This document shows, piece after piece, positions 11,425 through 22,018 of a DNA stretch of 64,000 bases. The translations under genes were made by a program, and so were the position numbers. The notes below the pieces were generated by a model. It ran no database searches and was not told the origin of the DNA. It saw only the letters and a program-made list of their open reading frames with translations. The DNA is from Hennigella sp049177155. Lineage in GTDB: Bacteria; Bacillota_I; Bacilli_A; Mycoplasmatales; Mycoplasmoidaceae. Within the stretch, counting starts at the first letter, position 1. Each line of letters opens with the position of its first letter. The DNA lies in contig CP185407.1 of NCBI GenBank assembly GCA_049177155.1, forward strand, positions 552,205 through 616,204, written 5' to 3'.

Positions 11425-11456
11425 AAATCATACCTTTAGGTATGATTCTTTTTATA
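11425..11456 (-). terminator. Terminator of the ribosomal protein superoperon
   Basis: A 10-base stem AATCATACCT with AGGTATGATT and a T-rich tail on the minus strand. It lies just after the rplQ stop at 11467 and closes the 15-kb operon. Confidence 0.8.
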
Positions 11457-11466
11457 TTAGTTAAGA

Positions 11467-11826
11467 TTAAACTAGTTGAATGATTGCCATTTTTGTGTTG
11501 TCACCAGAACGGTTGTCTAGTTTCAAAACACGAGTATAGCCACCCTTACGATCAGCATATTTCTTTGCTAATGTAGTTGTTAATTTCTTTAGGACAGCTT
11601 CCTTTTTCATTTCTTTGTTATCTAAAACAAAAGACATAATTTCTTGTTTAGCTGCTAATGTGTTTTTCTTTCCTAAAGTAATTAAATGATCAACATGTTT
11701 TCTTAATTCTTTAGCTTTAGCTTGAGTTGTTTCAATATAGCCATAAACAATAACATCTGTTGCTTGTTGTCTAATAACCATATTTCTTCAAGCAGAGTTT
11801 TTTCTATGAGTAATTACAAATGACAT
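11467..11826 (-). CDS. rplQ: 50S ribosomal protein L17
   Basis: A 119-residue large-subunit protein at the mouth of the exit tunnel. The start ATG at 11826 follows AGGAG and gives the canonical beginning MSFVITHRKNSAWRNM, with the W encoded by TGA. This start is upstream of a second methionine that would truncate the protein. It is the last gene of the superoperon, 8 bases after rpoA, followed by a terminator. Confidence 0.95.
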
Positions 11827-11834
11827 AATAACTC

Positions 11835-12806
11835 CTAACTCTTTTTAAAGCTTAAACCGTAGTCAGTAAGTTTCTTACGGATTTCACGTAATGAAGTCTT
11901 ACCAAGGTTTTTAATTTTTTCAACTTCAGCACGAGTCATATTAGACAATTCTTGAATTGTTCTAATACCAGAACGTTTTAAACAGTTGTATGATCTAACA
12001 GATAATTCAAGATCATCAATTGAAACAGATGTAACTGCTTGTTCTTGTGCTTCTTCGTTTTCTTTCATCATTTGAAGTTGAGCAATTCTTTCATTGATTT
12101 GAGCTAATTGTTCAAAGTGTTCAACTAAGATCTTGCTTGCATAAGCAACAGCATCAGTTGGACTTACTGCTCCATTAGTAACAACATCAAGAGTTAAATA
12201 GTCACCCATGTGGTTCTTACTAATTTTTCTTTCATCAACATGATATCCAACTTGTAAAACTGGACAGAAGTTAGAGTCAGTAGCAATGATTGATAGAGTG
12301 TTGATTGATTCTTGGTTTTCTTTGAAAGATCTAAAACCACGACCATTTGTGGCAAAGATTTCCATTTCAAATTTAGAACTTGCTTTAGTTTTAGTTGCAA
12401 TGTATAGATCTGGGTTTACAACTTCAAAACCTACAGGAAGTTCAATATCTTCAGCTTTAATTACACCTGAATCTTTAAAACTAATTTTCATAGTTGGTCA
12501 GTTGTGTAATTCAGTTCCTTCAGGAATTGCTTCTTCAGATATTTTTAAAACTAATTGTTTTAAGTTAAGGATGATTTGTGTAACATCTTCCTTAATTCCA
12601 TCAATTGCTTGGAATTCATGGTTAACACCAGGAATTTTAATAGCAAAAACGCTAGCTCCTGGAATGTTTGAAAGGATAACTCTTCTTAGGGCATTACCAA
12701 TAGTAATACCAAAGCCTGATTCTAATGGACCAATTTCAAATTGTCCATGATTATCATTAATTTCGTTTGCAATTGGTTTAATTGAATATTTAATAAATTT
12801 TTCCAT
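11835..12806 (-). CDS. rpoA: RNA polymerase alpha subunit
   Basis: A 323-residue subunit that nucleates RNA polymerase assembly. The N-terminal domain has the family segment GFGITIGNALRRVILSNIPG. The C-terminal domain (about 255-323) has the helix-hairpin-helix DNA-binding region (LKRSGIRTIQELSNMT, KIKNLGKTSLREI). A TGA Trp at HNW (about residue 103) would split it under the standard code. It lies between rpsK and rplQ in the alpha-operon order. Confidence 0.96.
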
Positions 12807-12820
12807 AATTTTGCTCCTAT

Positions 12821-13237
12821 CTAACGTGGTTTCTTTGGTGGTCTACATCCATTGTGTGGAATTGGTGTAACATCAGCAATTTCTGTGATTTGTAATCCAG
12901 CAGCTGCTAATGATCTGATGGCAGTATCTTTACCACGACCAATTCCATTACATCTAACTGCTACGGTTTTTAAACCTAAAGCCATTGCAGCTTTTGCACA
13001 GCTTTCGGCAGCAATACCAGCAGCATATGGAGTTGATTTCTTACTACCTTTGTAGCCGATAACTCCAGATGAGCTTCAAGAGATTGCATTTCCACTCATA
13101 TCAGTTATTGTAACAATTGTATTGTTAAGGGTAGAGTGAATGTGTGCCATACCATTAACTGAGGCAAGACGTTTTTTCTTCTTACCTGATTTTTTTGCAG
13201 CAGGTTTAGCTGCAGTTGTTTTAGTTTGTTCAGCCAT
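12821..13237 (-). CDS. rpsK: 30S ribosomal protein S11
   Basis: A 138-residue protein of the small-subunit platform. It has the core [18 protein letters not shown] and ends with the conserved [14 protein letters not shown]. The first 25 residues are a Lys/Ala-rich extension. A TGA Trp lies in ISWSSSG. The start follows a purine-rich site 15 bases after rpsM. Confidence 0.95.
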
Positions 13238-13252
13238 TTTCTAACTCCTTCC

Positions 13253-13627
13253 TTACTTAGTTTCTTGTTTCTTGTTAGCAATTGTCTTTCTAGGACCTTT
13301 ACGCGTTCTTGCGTTGGTCTTAGTTCTTTGACCTCTAACAGGTAAACCTTTTTTGTGTCTAATACCACGATAGCAATTAATTTCCATTAATTGTTTAATG
13401 TTCATTGCTACATCTCTACGTAAATCACCTTCGATAGTGTATTTACTTGCAGCTTCACGGATAGCAGCAAATTCTTTTTCATCAAGATCTGCTGTTTTCT
13501 TGTCAGGATCTACTCCTGCATCTTTACAGATCTTTTTACCAGAAGAAATGCCAATACCATAAATAGCCGTTAGGGCGTAAGCAATTTTTTTGTTGTTAGG
13601 AATATCTACACCTAATAAACGTGCCAT
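13253..13627 (-). CDS. rpsM: 30S ribosomal protein S13
   Basis: A 124-residue head protein of the small subunit that contacts tRNA and L5. It begins [20 protein letters not shown], has the IYGIG helix-hairpin-helix segment, and ends in the basic [20 protein letters not shown] tail. It lies between rpmJ and rpsK as usual. Confidence 0.96.
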   Translation of the reverse strand: MARLLGVDIPNNKKIAYALTAIYGIGISSGKKICKDAGVDPDKKTADLDEKEFAAIREAASKYTIEGDLRRDVAMNIKQLMEINCYRGIRHKKGLPVRGQRTKTNARTRKGPRKTIANKKQETK

Positions 13628-13638
13628 ATTTTTTCTCC

Positions 13639-13752
13639 TTATCCTTGTCTTTGTTTGTGTTTAGGGTTTTTACAAATAACCATAACACGACCATGTCTTT
13701 TTATTACTTTACAATCTTTACAGATTGGTTTTACAGAAGCTCTTACTTTCAT
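13639..13752 (-). CDS. rpmJ: 50S ribosomal protein L36
   Basis: A 37-residue zinc-ribbon protein, [20 protein letters not shown] onward, with three Cys and one His that bind zinc (C11, C14, C27, H32). It is of the zinc-binding C+ type and lies between infA and rpsM. It is too short for many ORF cut-offs but unmistakable. Confidence 0.96.
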   Translation of the reverse strand: MKVRASVKPICKDCKVIKRHGRVMVICKNPKHKQRQG

Positions 13753-13767
13753 ATATTACCTTCTTTC

Positions 13768-13986
13768 TTAATTTGCACGGTAAGTGATTCTACCACGTGT
13801 TAAATCATAAGGACTTAACTCAACTTCTACAATATCACCGGGTAGAATACGTATTTTACACATACGAATTTTACCTGATACGTGGGCAGATATTTCCATA
13901 CCGTTGTCTAGCATAACTTTGTATGCTCCACCGGCAGAAATATCAGTTACCTTACCTTTCATTTTTATTTTGTCTTGATCAGCCAT
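13768..13986 (-). CDS. infA: Translation initiation factor IF-1
   Basis: A 72-residue OB-fold protein that binds the ribosomal A site during initiation. The family wording is clear: [20 protein letters not shown], then [20 protein letters not shown] and [10 protein letters not shown]. It lies 12 bases after map, in the usual map-infA-rpmJ order. Confidence 0.97.
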   Translation of the reverse strand: MADQDKIKMKGKVTDISAGGAYKVMLDNGMEISAHVSGKIRMCKIRILPGDIVEVELSPYDLTRGRITYRAN

Positions 13987-13998
13987 TATTATCCTTTC

Positions 13999-14748
13999 TT
14001 AATCAGCTGTTAGTACATGACAACCTAACTCTGTAACAAGAACCATATGTTCTTCATGACATGTTAATTTGCCATTAGCCGCAGAAACAGTTCAACCATT
14101 TTGCGGATCGACCACATATTTATCACTTTCGGTCATTAGCATGGGTTCTATACATAATACCATCCCTGCTTTTAATTTAATCCCTGTTCCAGGTTGACCG
14201 TAATTTAGAATAATTGGGTCTTCATGGACTTTTAGTCCACAACCATGGCCACCATAGTCTTTAATAACTTCGTAGCCATGATAGAATGCAGTTTCTTGAA
14301 TGGCATAAGAAATGTCACCAATTCTTACACCAGCTTTGATTCTATCTATTGCTGTTCTTAAACAATCTTTAGCTGCTTCTTGAATTTCTAAAGCTTCTTG
14401 ATTGTTGTTATCTAGAACAACACTAAAAGCTGCATCACACACATATCCTTCAAAAGTTACTCCAATATCGAATTTAACAATATCAGATTTCTTTAAGATA
14501 TAGTCACTAGGAATTCCGTGAATTAATTGTTCATTCACTGAAATACATATATGTCCTGGAAAGTTTTGATATTGATAGAAACTACAACTTGCTCCATTTT
14601 TTTGGATAACATCAGCAGCTATTTGATCTAGTTCCTTCGTGCTGATTCCAGGTTTAGTATATTTTCTAAGCTCGGCTTTGACTTTTTTTCAAATCGCACA
14701 AGCTTTAGAAATTCCTAATACTTCTTTTTCACTTTTAAGGTAAATCAT
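13999..14748 (-). CDS. map: Methionine aminopeptidase, type I
   Basis: A 249-residue metalloprotease that removes the initiator methionine after deformylation. The metal ligands of the pita-bread fold are visible: VKFDIGV and YVCDAAF (two Asp), GHGCGLKVHEDP (His), CIEPML (Glu) and the late Glu of CHEEHMVLVTE. The start ATG overlaps the adk stop as TAATG at 14748, giving translational coupling. A TGA Trp lies in the N-terminal ACAIWKK. Confidence 0.95.
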
Positions 14749-15380
14749 TATTTTAACTTACAAATTTCCTTTATTTGGTTAATTGCATCTTCAAACTTAT
14801 CATTTCTTATAGCATGTAAGATGTTCATATCTCTACATGCATCAATTAATGGTTGGTTTAAAGACATATATGTCTTGTAACGTTCAACGACAACTGATTC
14901 CTGATCGTCGTTTCTTTGTACTAGTAAAGAACCATCTTTATCACAAGTATTTTCTACTTTTGGTTGCTTGTAATAAACGTTGTAAATTTCTTTACATACT
15001 GGGCATACTCTTCGCCCAGTAATTCTTTTGATTATTTCATCTTTATCTACTTGAACATCGATAGCATAATCAATTTTTACTAGCTTATTTAAATAATCTA
15101 ATTGTTTTACATTTCTTGGATAACCATCAAAGATAATGTTGGCATTAGGATTGTTGATTTTTAAGATTTCTTGTCTAACTACTTCGTTAGTTGTGTCATC
15201 ATCAACAAGCTTACCACTTAACATAATTTGTTTTAATTGACTAGCAAGTGGTGTATCTTGTGCCATTGTTCTTCTAAATAAGTCACCAGTAGAAATATGG
15301 ATAAATCCATATTGTTCTTTTAAGTAGTTAGAAATACTACCTTTACCAGAACCTGGTGCTCCTAATAAAATCATTATCAT
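14748..15380 (-). CDS. adk: Adenylate kinase
   Basis: A 210-residue enzyme interconverting ATP plus AMP and two ADP. The P-loop GAPGSGKG is at residues 8-15. The lid carries a zinc site with CPVC followed by CDKD (three Cys and an Asp). The start may be the ATG at 15380, which fits the family length and overlaps secY by 7 bases, or the ATG at 15374, which forms a TAATG junction with the secY stop. The adk stop itself forms TAATG with map. Confidence 0.95.
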   Translation of the reverse strand: MIMILLGAPGSGKGSISNYLKEQYGFIHISTGDLFRRTMAQDTPLASQLKQIMLSGKLVDDDTTNEVVRQEILKINNPNANIIFDGYPRNVKQLDYLNKLVKIDYAIDVQVDKDEIIKRITGRRVCPVCKEIYNVYYKQPKVENTCDKDGSLLVQRNDDQESVVVERYKTYMSLNQPLIDACRDMNILHAIRNDKFEDAINQIKEICKLK

Positions 15381-16810
15381 AATTGTGTTACCTTCTCACT
15401 TTCTTGTTCTTGAGCAGAATAGTGTGATTGCTCAATATTTCTTCTTGTCACAACATAACCAGAGGTTGTTGTTGCTGATTTAACAGCTGCTCATAATTCT
15501 AGACTAGCAGTTACCATAATGATAATACCTGTACCAGACAAGCTCATTCCACTTGGAATTCCTGTGGCAAGAGAAAGAATATATGGAATAGATGCAACGA
15601 TTGCTAAGAATGGAGCACCAATCCAGTTAATTCTAAACAAGACTCTTGTAATGTGTCTTTCAGTATCTTCACCCATTCTTATTCCTGGAATAAACTTACC
15701 ACTCTTTTCAAAATTTTCAGCTATTTGTTGAGGGTTGATTTGAATATATGAATAGAAGAAACTAAACAAAATAATCAAAACAAAGTATATTGCTACACCA
15801 ACACCAGAGTCTAATGTTAATCAGTGGGTGATGAATTCTTTGGCTTCAAAGTTACTGTCAGGAATAAATTGAGCAATTGTTCCTGGAATAGTAATTACTG
15901 ATGAAGCAAAGATGACAGGAATAACACCAGCAGCATTTAATTTAATTGGTAAATAAGGTAATTCCTTATTATCTTGAATCAAACCTTGTCCAGTTTGTTG
16001 GATTGGAATCTTTCTTGTTGAACCATTAATAAAGACAACAAGTAAGATGATGGCCACAAAGAATAATGTATATAAGATGCAACTTAACACAATTGTTACT
16101 TGGTTTGTTGATGCTAATTTCATACCAATAACATTAAATACGTTATTAAAGCTTGAGAATAATTGACCAACAACACCAACTAAGATTAATGTTGTTACAC
16201 CATTACCTACACCACGTTTAGTGATCATATCACCAATGAAGATGGCAACATATGTACCAGCTGTTAATAAGAACAATAATCCAATTGCCCCTCCAGCTTG
16301 GTTAGCAAACAATCCATTGATAGATTGTTCACCAAAGATAGTAATACCTGTTCCTTCTCCAGAAGAGTTTCTAGAAAGGATTAAGGCTAATGTTGCATAA
16401 GCTTGAACAAAACAGAATGGTAATGTTAGTAATCTAGTTACGATTTCTAGTTTCTTCTTACCACGTTCACCGGCTTTAGCCATCTTAGCTAATGGTTTAA
16501 TTAAATCACTAGATAATAGTTGAACAATAATTTGGGCCGTAATATATGGACCTAAACCAATAGCAAAGATAGACATGTGTTCAAGTCCACCTGCTGAAAG
16601 CAAGTTAAGCATTTCCACAAATGAACCTTGTGTACGATAACTTGCTGGTAAGACAACACCAGGTAGGGTCAACATTGATCCTAAGTGGTACAACACAATA
16701 AATGCTAGTGTGATTAACACAGCAGATAATACAGTCTTGTTAGTGAAAATAGGTTTAAAGATACCTTTAACCTTACTTCCAAAAGATGTGTTGTTTGTTT
16801 GTATGTCCAT
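15374..16810 (-). CDS. secY: Preprotein translocase subunit SecY
   Basis: A 478-residue channel subunit of the Sec translocon with about ten membrane helices. Family landmarks include the plug and helix 2 region [20 protein letters not shown], the cytoplasmic loop [11 protein letters not shown], and IPVIFASSV. Trp at the start of the HWLTLDSG segment and in LELWAAVK is encoded by TGA. The last codons are TGA (Trp) then TAA, inside the adk start region. It is the only membrane protein in the superoperon. Confidence 0.95.
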
Positions 16811-16815
16811 ATTTA

Positions 16816-17262
16816 TTATTTCTTGATTGTTACTTTACCACCAGCGGTAGTAATTGCTTTTTCAGCTCCTTTAGTAATTGCATCAACAATTACTTCAATT
16901 GGAGCTTTTAAAGCTTTTTTACCAGCAATAATCTTAATTGGATTCTTGCTAGTTTTGCTAATTAACTTAGCATCGATAAGTGTTTTTCTATCAACAACTT
17001 TCATGTTGCTAATTTGATCAGTTGTGAAAACAATTGGTCTGTTAGCAAAGTCATAGTTGTTAAAACCAACCTTAGGGATTTTTCTATATAAAGGAGTTTG
17101 ACCACCTTCAAAGCCTTGTCTTACATTACCAGATTTTCTAGCATGTTGACCTTTTTGACCTCTAGTTGATCTTTTACCCATACCTGAACCATAACCACGT
17201 CCTAGCGTTTTAACTTTATGGTCTCTAGAGCCTTTTGTATATTTTAAATTATGTAATTCCAT
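16816..17262 (-). CDS. rplO: 50S ribosomal protein L15
   Basis: A 148-residue protein recognised by [20 protein letters not shown], the glycine- and arginine-rich [20 protein letters not shown], and [14 protein letters not shown]. It directly follows rpsE because rpmD (L30) is absent between them, as in Mycoplasma genomes. Its stop is 5 bases before secY. Confidence 0.95.
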   Translation of the reverse strand: MELHNLKYTKGSRDHKVKTLGRGYGSGMGKRSTRGQKGQHARKSGNVRQGFEGGQTPLYRKIPKVGFNNYDFANRPIVFTTDQISNMKVVDRKTLIDAKLISKTSKNPIKIIAGKKALKAPIEVIVDAITKGAEKAITTAGGKVTIKK

Positions 17263-17273
17263 AGGCTATCTCC

Positions 17274-17879
17274 TTATAGTTCTGACACTTTCTTATCACG
17301 CATATTAGCGATATAAGCAGGTGTCTTTTGTGCTTTTAGACCGTTAATAGTTGCTCTAATCATATTAACAGCTGTGTTTTTACCTAAGTTCTTAGTATAA
17401 ACATCTTTGAATCCTGCTGCTTCAATAACAGCACGGATTGCACCACCAGCAACAATACCTGTACCTTCAGGTGCTGGTTTTAATAATACTTTAGCAGCAC
17501 ATGATTTACCAACTACTTCGTGGTAAAGTGTGCCTTTTTTATTCATAGTTACTTTAGCAAGATTGTTTCTTGCATTCTTACTAGCTTTCTTCATTGCGTT
17601 AGGAATTTCTGCTGATTTACCCATACCAAAACCAACTGTACCTTTTTTATCTCCGATAACAACTAATACGCTAAAACGCATATTACGTCCACCTTTAGTT
17701 GTTTTAGAAATACGTTTAATGGCTACAATCTTTTCATTGAAACCATCAATTGGTTGTCTAGGTTTCTTAACAAAAGTCTTTTTTGTTTCTTTAGAATCTT
17801 TTGTTTCAGCTTTCTTTTCAGTAGCTTCAACTTTTGGTTGTTCTACTGGAGCTTGAGTTTTTACTTCGTTATTTTCCAT
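17274..17879 (-). CDS. rpsE: 30S ribosomal protein S5 with N-terminal extension
   Basis: A 201-residue protein involved in decoding accuracy. The double-stranded RNA-binding fold starts at about residue 48 ([17 protein letters not shown]) and includes [16 protein letters not shown]. The first 47 residues form an acidic and basic Glu/Lys/Thr-rich extension that is not part of the core fold. The start lies after a purine-rich site 15 bases past rplR. Confidence 0.95.
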   Translation of the reverse strand: MENNEVKTQAPVEQPKVEATEKKAETKDSKETKKTFVKKPRQPIDGFNEKIVAIKRISKTTKGGRNMRFSVLVVIGDKKGTVGFGMGKSAEIPNAMKKASKNARNNLAKVTMNKKGTLYHEVVGKSCAAKVLLKPAPEGTGIVAGGAIRAVIEAAGFKDVYTKNLGKNTAVNMIRATINGLKAQKTPAYIANMRDKKVSEL

Positions 17880-17894
17880 GTTTTAATTCCTTTC

Positions 17895-18254
17895 CTAGAA
17901 TTGCAATCCAGCTTCTCTGGCTGCATCAGCTAGTGCTTCAATTCTTCCGTGGTATTTGCTACCACCACGGTCAAAAGCAACTTTCTTAATGTTTTTAGCT
18001 AAAGCTTTTTTAGCAACATCTTGGCCTACTTTTTTGCAAGCTTCAACGTTACCTGATTTTAATTTAAGTTGGACAGATGATGAACTAACTAAAGTTACAC
18101 CTTTAGCATCATCAAAGATTTGAGCAGTAATGTTTGCATTAGTTTTTGTAACAACTAATCTAGGTAATTCATTACCTTGTAATTTAAGTTTTCTAGTAAT
18201 ACGATTGTGACGTAATGTTCTAGCTTCTTTTCTTGTTTTAGAATATTTCTTCAT
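17895..18254 (-). CDS. rplR: 50S ribosomal protein L18
   Basis: A 119-residue 5S rRNA-binding protein. It begins with a basic segment (KKYSKTRKEARTLRHNRITR) and ends with the family signature VAFDRGGSKYHGRIEALADA. It lies between rplF and rpsE. Confidence 0.95.
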   Translation of the reverse strand: MKKYSKTRKEARTLRHNRITRKLKLQGNELPRLVVTKTNANITAQIFDDAKGVTLVSSSSVQLKLKSGNVEACKKVGQDVAKKALAKNIKKVAFDRGGSKYHGRIEALADAAREAGLQF

Positions 18255-18263
18255 AAATTACCT

Positions 18264-18824
18264 CTACTTCTTAGCTGTAGCAGATGCTTCAGCAGTTTTA
18301 CCAACTTTACGAATAATGTGTTCAGTAGTGTACATTATTCCTTTACCTTTATAAGGTTCTGGTGGTCTTACAGCACGAACTTTTGCTGCAAATTCACCAA
18401 CTACAATTTTGTCATAACCTGAAATTTCAATTTGAACTGCAGATGGACATACCACCTTTAGACCTTCAGGAATGATAAATTCTACTGGGTGGCTAAAGCC
18501 AATAGCTAATACTAATTTACCATTAGTAACAGCTGCTTTGTAACCAACACCAACAATTTTTAATTCTTTTTTGAAACCAGTATTTACTCCATGAATAGCA
18601 TTGCTAAGGTTAGAGTTTACTGTTCCATGATACATCTTGGTTTGTTTTTCATTGTTAGCACGACTAACTTTGATATCGTTACCAACTTTTTCTACCTTAA
18701 TTAGGTTAGCTGGATAGCTAACTTCTAATTGACCCAATGGGCCTTTCACCATTACTTTGTTAGTAGCAATATCAACTTGCGTACCAGCAATAATAGGAAT
18801 TAATCTATTACCTTTATGACTCAT
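18264..18824 (-). CDS. rplF: 50S ribosomal protein L6
   Basis: A 186-residue protein with the duplicated L6 fold near the GTPase-associated centre. The second repeat ends with the family segment RAVRPPEPYKGKGIMY. It lies between rpsH and rplR with short gaps. Confidence 0.96.
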   Translation of the reverse strand: MSHKGNRLIPIIAGTQVDIATNKVMVKGPLGQLEVSYPANLIKVEKVGNDIKVSRANNEKQTKMYHGTVNSNLSNAIHGVNTGFKKELKIVGVGYKAAVTNGKLVLAIGFSHPVEFIIPEGLKVVCPSAVQIEISGYDKIVVGEFAAKVRAVRPPEPYKGKGIMYTTEHIIRKVGKTAEASATAKK

Positions 18825-18833
18825 AACATACTC

Positions 18834-19232
18834 CTATCAAATGTAAGCGATTACTTCGCCACCAAGATTGGCTTTTTTCGCATTTTTGTTTGTCATTACA
18901 CCATGTGAGGTAGAAACCACAGCAATACCTAAACCATTTAATACTCTTGGCATATCTTCTGCTGAAGTATAAATTCTTAAGCCTGGTTTAGAGATTTGTC
19001 TTAAACCATTAATAGCAGGAATTTGGTTTTTGTATTTTAGGTGAATGATGGTAATTTGTCTTTTAGTCTTACCAGAATTTCTTATTGAATAACTAGCAAT
19101 ATATCCTTCATTCTTTAGAATTTCAAGAATAGAAGTAGTAAGGTTTGAAGTTTGAATTTTAACAGTAGCTAACTTAGCTTTGTTAGCATTGTTAAGTTTA
19201 CTGATTAAATCAGAAATTGGATCCATAAACAT
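18834..19232 (-). CDS. rpsH: 30S ribosomal protein S8
   Basis: A 132-residue 16S rRNA-binding protein. It has DPISDLISKLNNANKA near the start and ends GGEVIAYIW, where the final W is a TGA immediately before TAG. Reading that TGA as Trp restores the expected C-terminus. The first ATG (19232) is 9 bases after AGGAG and was chosen over the second (19226), which starts MDPISD. Confidence 0.95.
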
Positions 19233-19245
19233 AGTTTAGTTCTCC

Positions 19246-19431
19246 TTATCATGAAGCTTTCTTTACACCAGGAATAGCACCCTTATATGCTAATTCTCTG
19301 AAGCAAATACGACATAAACCATATTTTCTGTTTACACCGTGAACACGACCACATCTTACACAACGTGTATATCCACGAGTAGAAAATTTAGGTTTTCTGT
19401 TAGCTTTTACTCTTAATGATTTTTTTGCCAT
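19246..19431 (-). CDS. rpsN: 30S ribosomal protein S14, zinc-binding type
   Basis: A 61-residue zinc-binding form of S14. CVRCG and CRICF supply the four zinc-binding cysteines. The C-terminus is the universal KKASW, with W encoded by TGA just before TAA, one of the clearest genetic-code markers in the window. It lies between rplE and rpsH. Confidence 0.97.
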
Positions 19432-19440
19432 ATCTTCTCC

Positions 19441-19992
19441 TTACTTCTTCTTTTGAATGAATGGTAAGCCAATAGCTTGTAATAAAGCTTTAGCTTCCTT
19501 ATCATCTTCTGTGCTAGTTACAAAGGTAACATCAAAACCTCTTACACGTTTAATATCATCAAAGTTAATTTCTGTGAAGATGTTTTGTTCCTTAATACCT
19601 AAGGTAAAGTTACCATGTCCATCAAAACTGTTGTCTTTAAGACCTCTAAAGTCACGAATACGTGGCATAGCGATCTTAACTAGTTTTTCAACAAAGTTTC
19701 ACATTGCTTCTTTTCTTAAAGTTACCTTAACACCAATTTCTTGGTTTTCACGTAACTTGAAAGTAGCAATTGCTTTTTTAGATTTTGTTTTGATTGGTTT
19801 TTGGCCAGTTATTAGTTGAATTTCGTTGTATAGTGCATCTAATAACTTAGCATCTTGAGTTGCATCACCAGCACAACTGTTGATAATAACCTTATCAAGA
19901 GTTGGAACTTGCATTGGTGATTTGTAGCCAAATTCAGCAGTTAGTTTTTCTGCAATTAGTTTCTTATATTTGTTTGTTAATTCATTTGCCAT
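19441..19992 (-). CDS. rplE: 50S ribosomal protein L5
   Basis: A 183-residue 5S rRNA-binding protein that contacts the P-site tRNA. Family segments are [39 protein letters not shown] and [10 protein letters not shown]. One TGA codes for Trp in EAMWNFVEK. The start follows a strong GGAGG site that begins in the stop of rplX. Confidence 0.95.
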
Positions 19993-20003
19993 AACTAACC
20001 TCC

Positions 20004-20339
20004 TTATTTAGCTTTCTTGCTGCTACCAATTTCAGCACCAGTAGCTTTAGCAACTCTTACTTTCTTACCATCTTTGTTAACCTTATAGCTAATCTTGCTT
20101 ACGCCACGAGCAGCTTTAGGTGTAACAAGAGCAAGTTTACATAAAGGAATTCAAGCTTCTTGTTCCTTGATGCCACCTTTTTCTTGGTTAGCACCAGCTT
20201 TTTTATGAACTTTAACTACGTTAAGTCCTTCTACAATAGCTTTGTTGCAAGTTGGGCAAACTTTCAACACTGTTCCTTCTTTTCCTAATAGTTTCCCAGA
20301 AATGATTCTAACTTTATCACCAGTTTTAATTCTTTGCAT
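20004..20339 (-). CDS. rplX: 50S ribosomal protein L24
   Basis: A 111-residue assembly-initiator protein with a KOW motif (KTGDKVRIISGKLLGKEG). An unusual CPTC pair sits at about residues 28-31, where other L24 proteins usually have no cysteines. A second pair to complete a zinc site is not visible. A TGA Trp lies at the EAWIPLCK segment. Stop and downstream ribosome-binding site overlap as TAAGGAGG. Confidence 0.94.
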
Positions 20340-20354
20340 AAATTTAGATCCTTT

Positions 20355-20732
20355 CTATAGAACTTCCGGAGCTAAAGAGACAATTTTTGTATAGCCCTTG
20401 TCTCTTAATTCTCTTGCCACTGGACCAAAGATACGAGTTCCTCTTGGTGTTGGGTCGTCTTTAGCCTTGATTAAAACGCAAGCGTTGTCATCAAAAGCTA
20501 ACTTTGTTCCATTTGGTCTTTTAATACCTTTTTTAGTTCTAACAATTACTGCGAAGAACATTTGGTGTTCTTTTACTGCACCAATTGGAGAACATTTTTT
20601 AACAGAGACTTTAACCACATCTCCGATGTTGCAAGTTTTTTGTCAAGAGTTACCTAGGATTTTAATTACTCCTACTTCTCTTGCTCCAGTATTATCTGCA
20701 ACATTTAATCTTGTCATGAATTGAATTGCCAT
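20355..20732 (-). CDS. rplN: 50S ribosomal protein L14
   Basis: A 125-residue protein at the subunit interface. Start [20 protein letters not shown] and end with [10 protein letters not shown] and IVSLAPEVL match the family. The start at 20732 is needed to include the N-terminal strand. One TGA Trp lies in GNSWQKT. It starts 1 base after the rpsQ stop. Confidence 0.96.
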
Positions 20733-20733
20733 A

Positions 20734-20991
20734 CTATTCAGCCTTCTTTACTACTTTTACAACGTAAAAGTGTTTTGTTTTACTCATAGGACGACATTCT
20801 CTAATTCTTACTCTGTCGCCTAATTTAGCAACTGAGTGTTCATCATGAGCAGCATATTTTTTATGCTTAATAACTAATTTCTTGTATAAAGGGTGGTTAA
20901 ATTTTCTTTCCACTTCAACTGTTACTGTTTTGTTGTTCTTAGTTGAAACAACAACACCAGTTAAAGTTTTCTTAAACTTTTTAGTTTCCAT
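20734..20991 (-). CDS. rpsQ: 30S ribosomal protein S17
   Basis: An 85-residue OB-fold 16S rRNA-binding protein. Segments [27 protein letters not shown] and [18 protein letters not shown] identify it. It begins 2 bases after the rpmC stop. Confidence 0.96.
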   Translation of the reverse strand: METKKFKKTLTGVVVSTKNNKTVTVEVERKFNHPLYKKLVIKHKKYAAHDEHSVAKLGDRVRIRECRPMSKTKHFYVVKVVKKAE

Positions 20992-20993
20992 GT

Positions 20994-21389
20994 TTATTTA
21001 TCCCCTTTCTTTACTTCGACTGCAGCTGGTTTCTTTTCTTCAGCCTTAGCTGCAGGTTTCTTAGTTTGTTTCTTTGTATCTTTCTCATCTTTATTCATTA
21101 ATTCTTGAAGTTTCTTTGGATCAAGAGAGACTGGTTTGTTTCCATGTTCAATGTCATACATTGTTACACCGTGAGAACCAATTGATACTTTATAACCACG
21201 GTTTGTTAGTTCTGTGAAAATCTTAGCAATTGTTTTTCTAATTTGGTTAACAACACTAATCTTTTCAATTTCACCAGAAGACATTTTGAATCTAGCTTCA
21301 ACTAATTGGAATTTTAGTCTAGCTGCAATGGCACATAACTCTTCGTTGCTCATCTTAGCAAATTCTTTTTGTTGGAATTTCTTGTTCAT
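20994..21389 (-). CDS. rpmC: 50S ribosomal protein L29 with long C-terminal extension
   Basis: A 131-residue protein, about twice the usual L29 length of 60-70. The two-helix L29 core occupies residues 8-66 ([20 protein letters not shown], then [11 protein letters not shown]). The remainder holds a possibly folded stretch (about 67-100, [15 protein letters not shown]) followed by a Lys/Ala/Glu-rich tail. L29 extensions are known in mycoplasmas; the one here is long. Confidence 0.92.
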   Translation of the reverse strand: MNKKFQQKEFAKMSNEELCAIAARLKFQLVEARFKMSSGEIEKISVVNQIRKTIAKIFTELTNRGYKVSIGSHGVTMYDIEHGNKPVSLDPKKLQELMNKDEKDTKKQTKKPAAKAEEKKPAAVEVKKGDK

Positions 21390-21392
21390 TGC

Positions 21393-22016
21393 CTATGCCT
21401 CCTTCTTTTCTTCTTTAGCTGGTTCTGCCTTAGCAGCTTCAGCAGCAGGAGCAGCAGCTTGTCCTTCAGCAGGAGCTTGTTCAGCAGCTGGTGCAGCAGC
21501 AGCAAGTTTTGCTTGTTCTTCTGCAATTTCATCCATAATCTTTTTCTTACGTTCTTTTAGAACTACAGGCGGAAGAGATGGATCTCTTGCTACAACTTTT
21601 GTTTTAACATTAAGTTTATCACCAGCTTGTTTCAAAGCAAGTTTAGCTTCAGCTTCTGGCACACCAGCAATTTCAAACATTACTGTTCCAGGTTTAACTA
21701 CTGCACATCAAATTTCTGGAGCACCTTTACCTGAACCCATACGTACTTCTAGAGGTTTTTTAGTTCTAGATAAGTGTGGGAAGATATTTACTCAAATTTG
21801 ACCACATTTAGTTTTATCTGCAGCTTTAGCAAGCACGATACGTGCTGCTTCAATTTGGTGATCAGTAATTCAGTTACCTTTATAGTCAGGTTTGTTTTTA
21901 CCGTGAAGGGCCATTAATCCTCATTCACCAAATCAAACTTGTTGATGACCTTTAGCATGACCTTCGTATCTAGTACGGTGAGGTTTACGATATTTAACAC
22001 GTTTTGGTTGCATCAT
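21393..22016 (-). CDS. rplP: 50S ribosomal protein L16 with Ala/Glu-rich C-terminal tail
   Basis: A 207-residue protein against a usual length near 137. The L16 core ([20 protein letters not shown], then [20 protein letters not shown] and [12 protein letters not shown]) is complete. The last 60 or so residues are low-complexity Ala, Glu, Pro and Lys. Four or five TGA codons are Trp. Two adjacent ATGs are possible; the first (22016) fits the family. It starts 2 bases after the rpsC stop. Confidence 0.94.
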
Positions 22017-22018
22017 AA

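Noticed and set aside
12286..12750. Long plus-strand frame opposite rpoA
   Set aside because: It is the antisense shadow of rpoA; it has no ribosome-binding site and its protein is low-complexity.
21214..21801. Plus-strand frame of 195 codons, Ala/Ser-rich
   Set aside because: It is antisense to rpmC and rplP; the Ala/Ser richness reflects the repetitive tail of L16.
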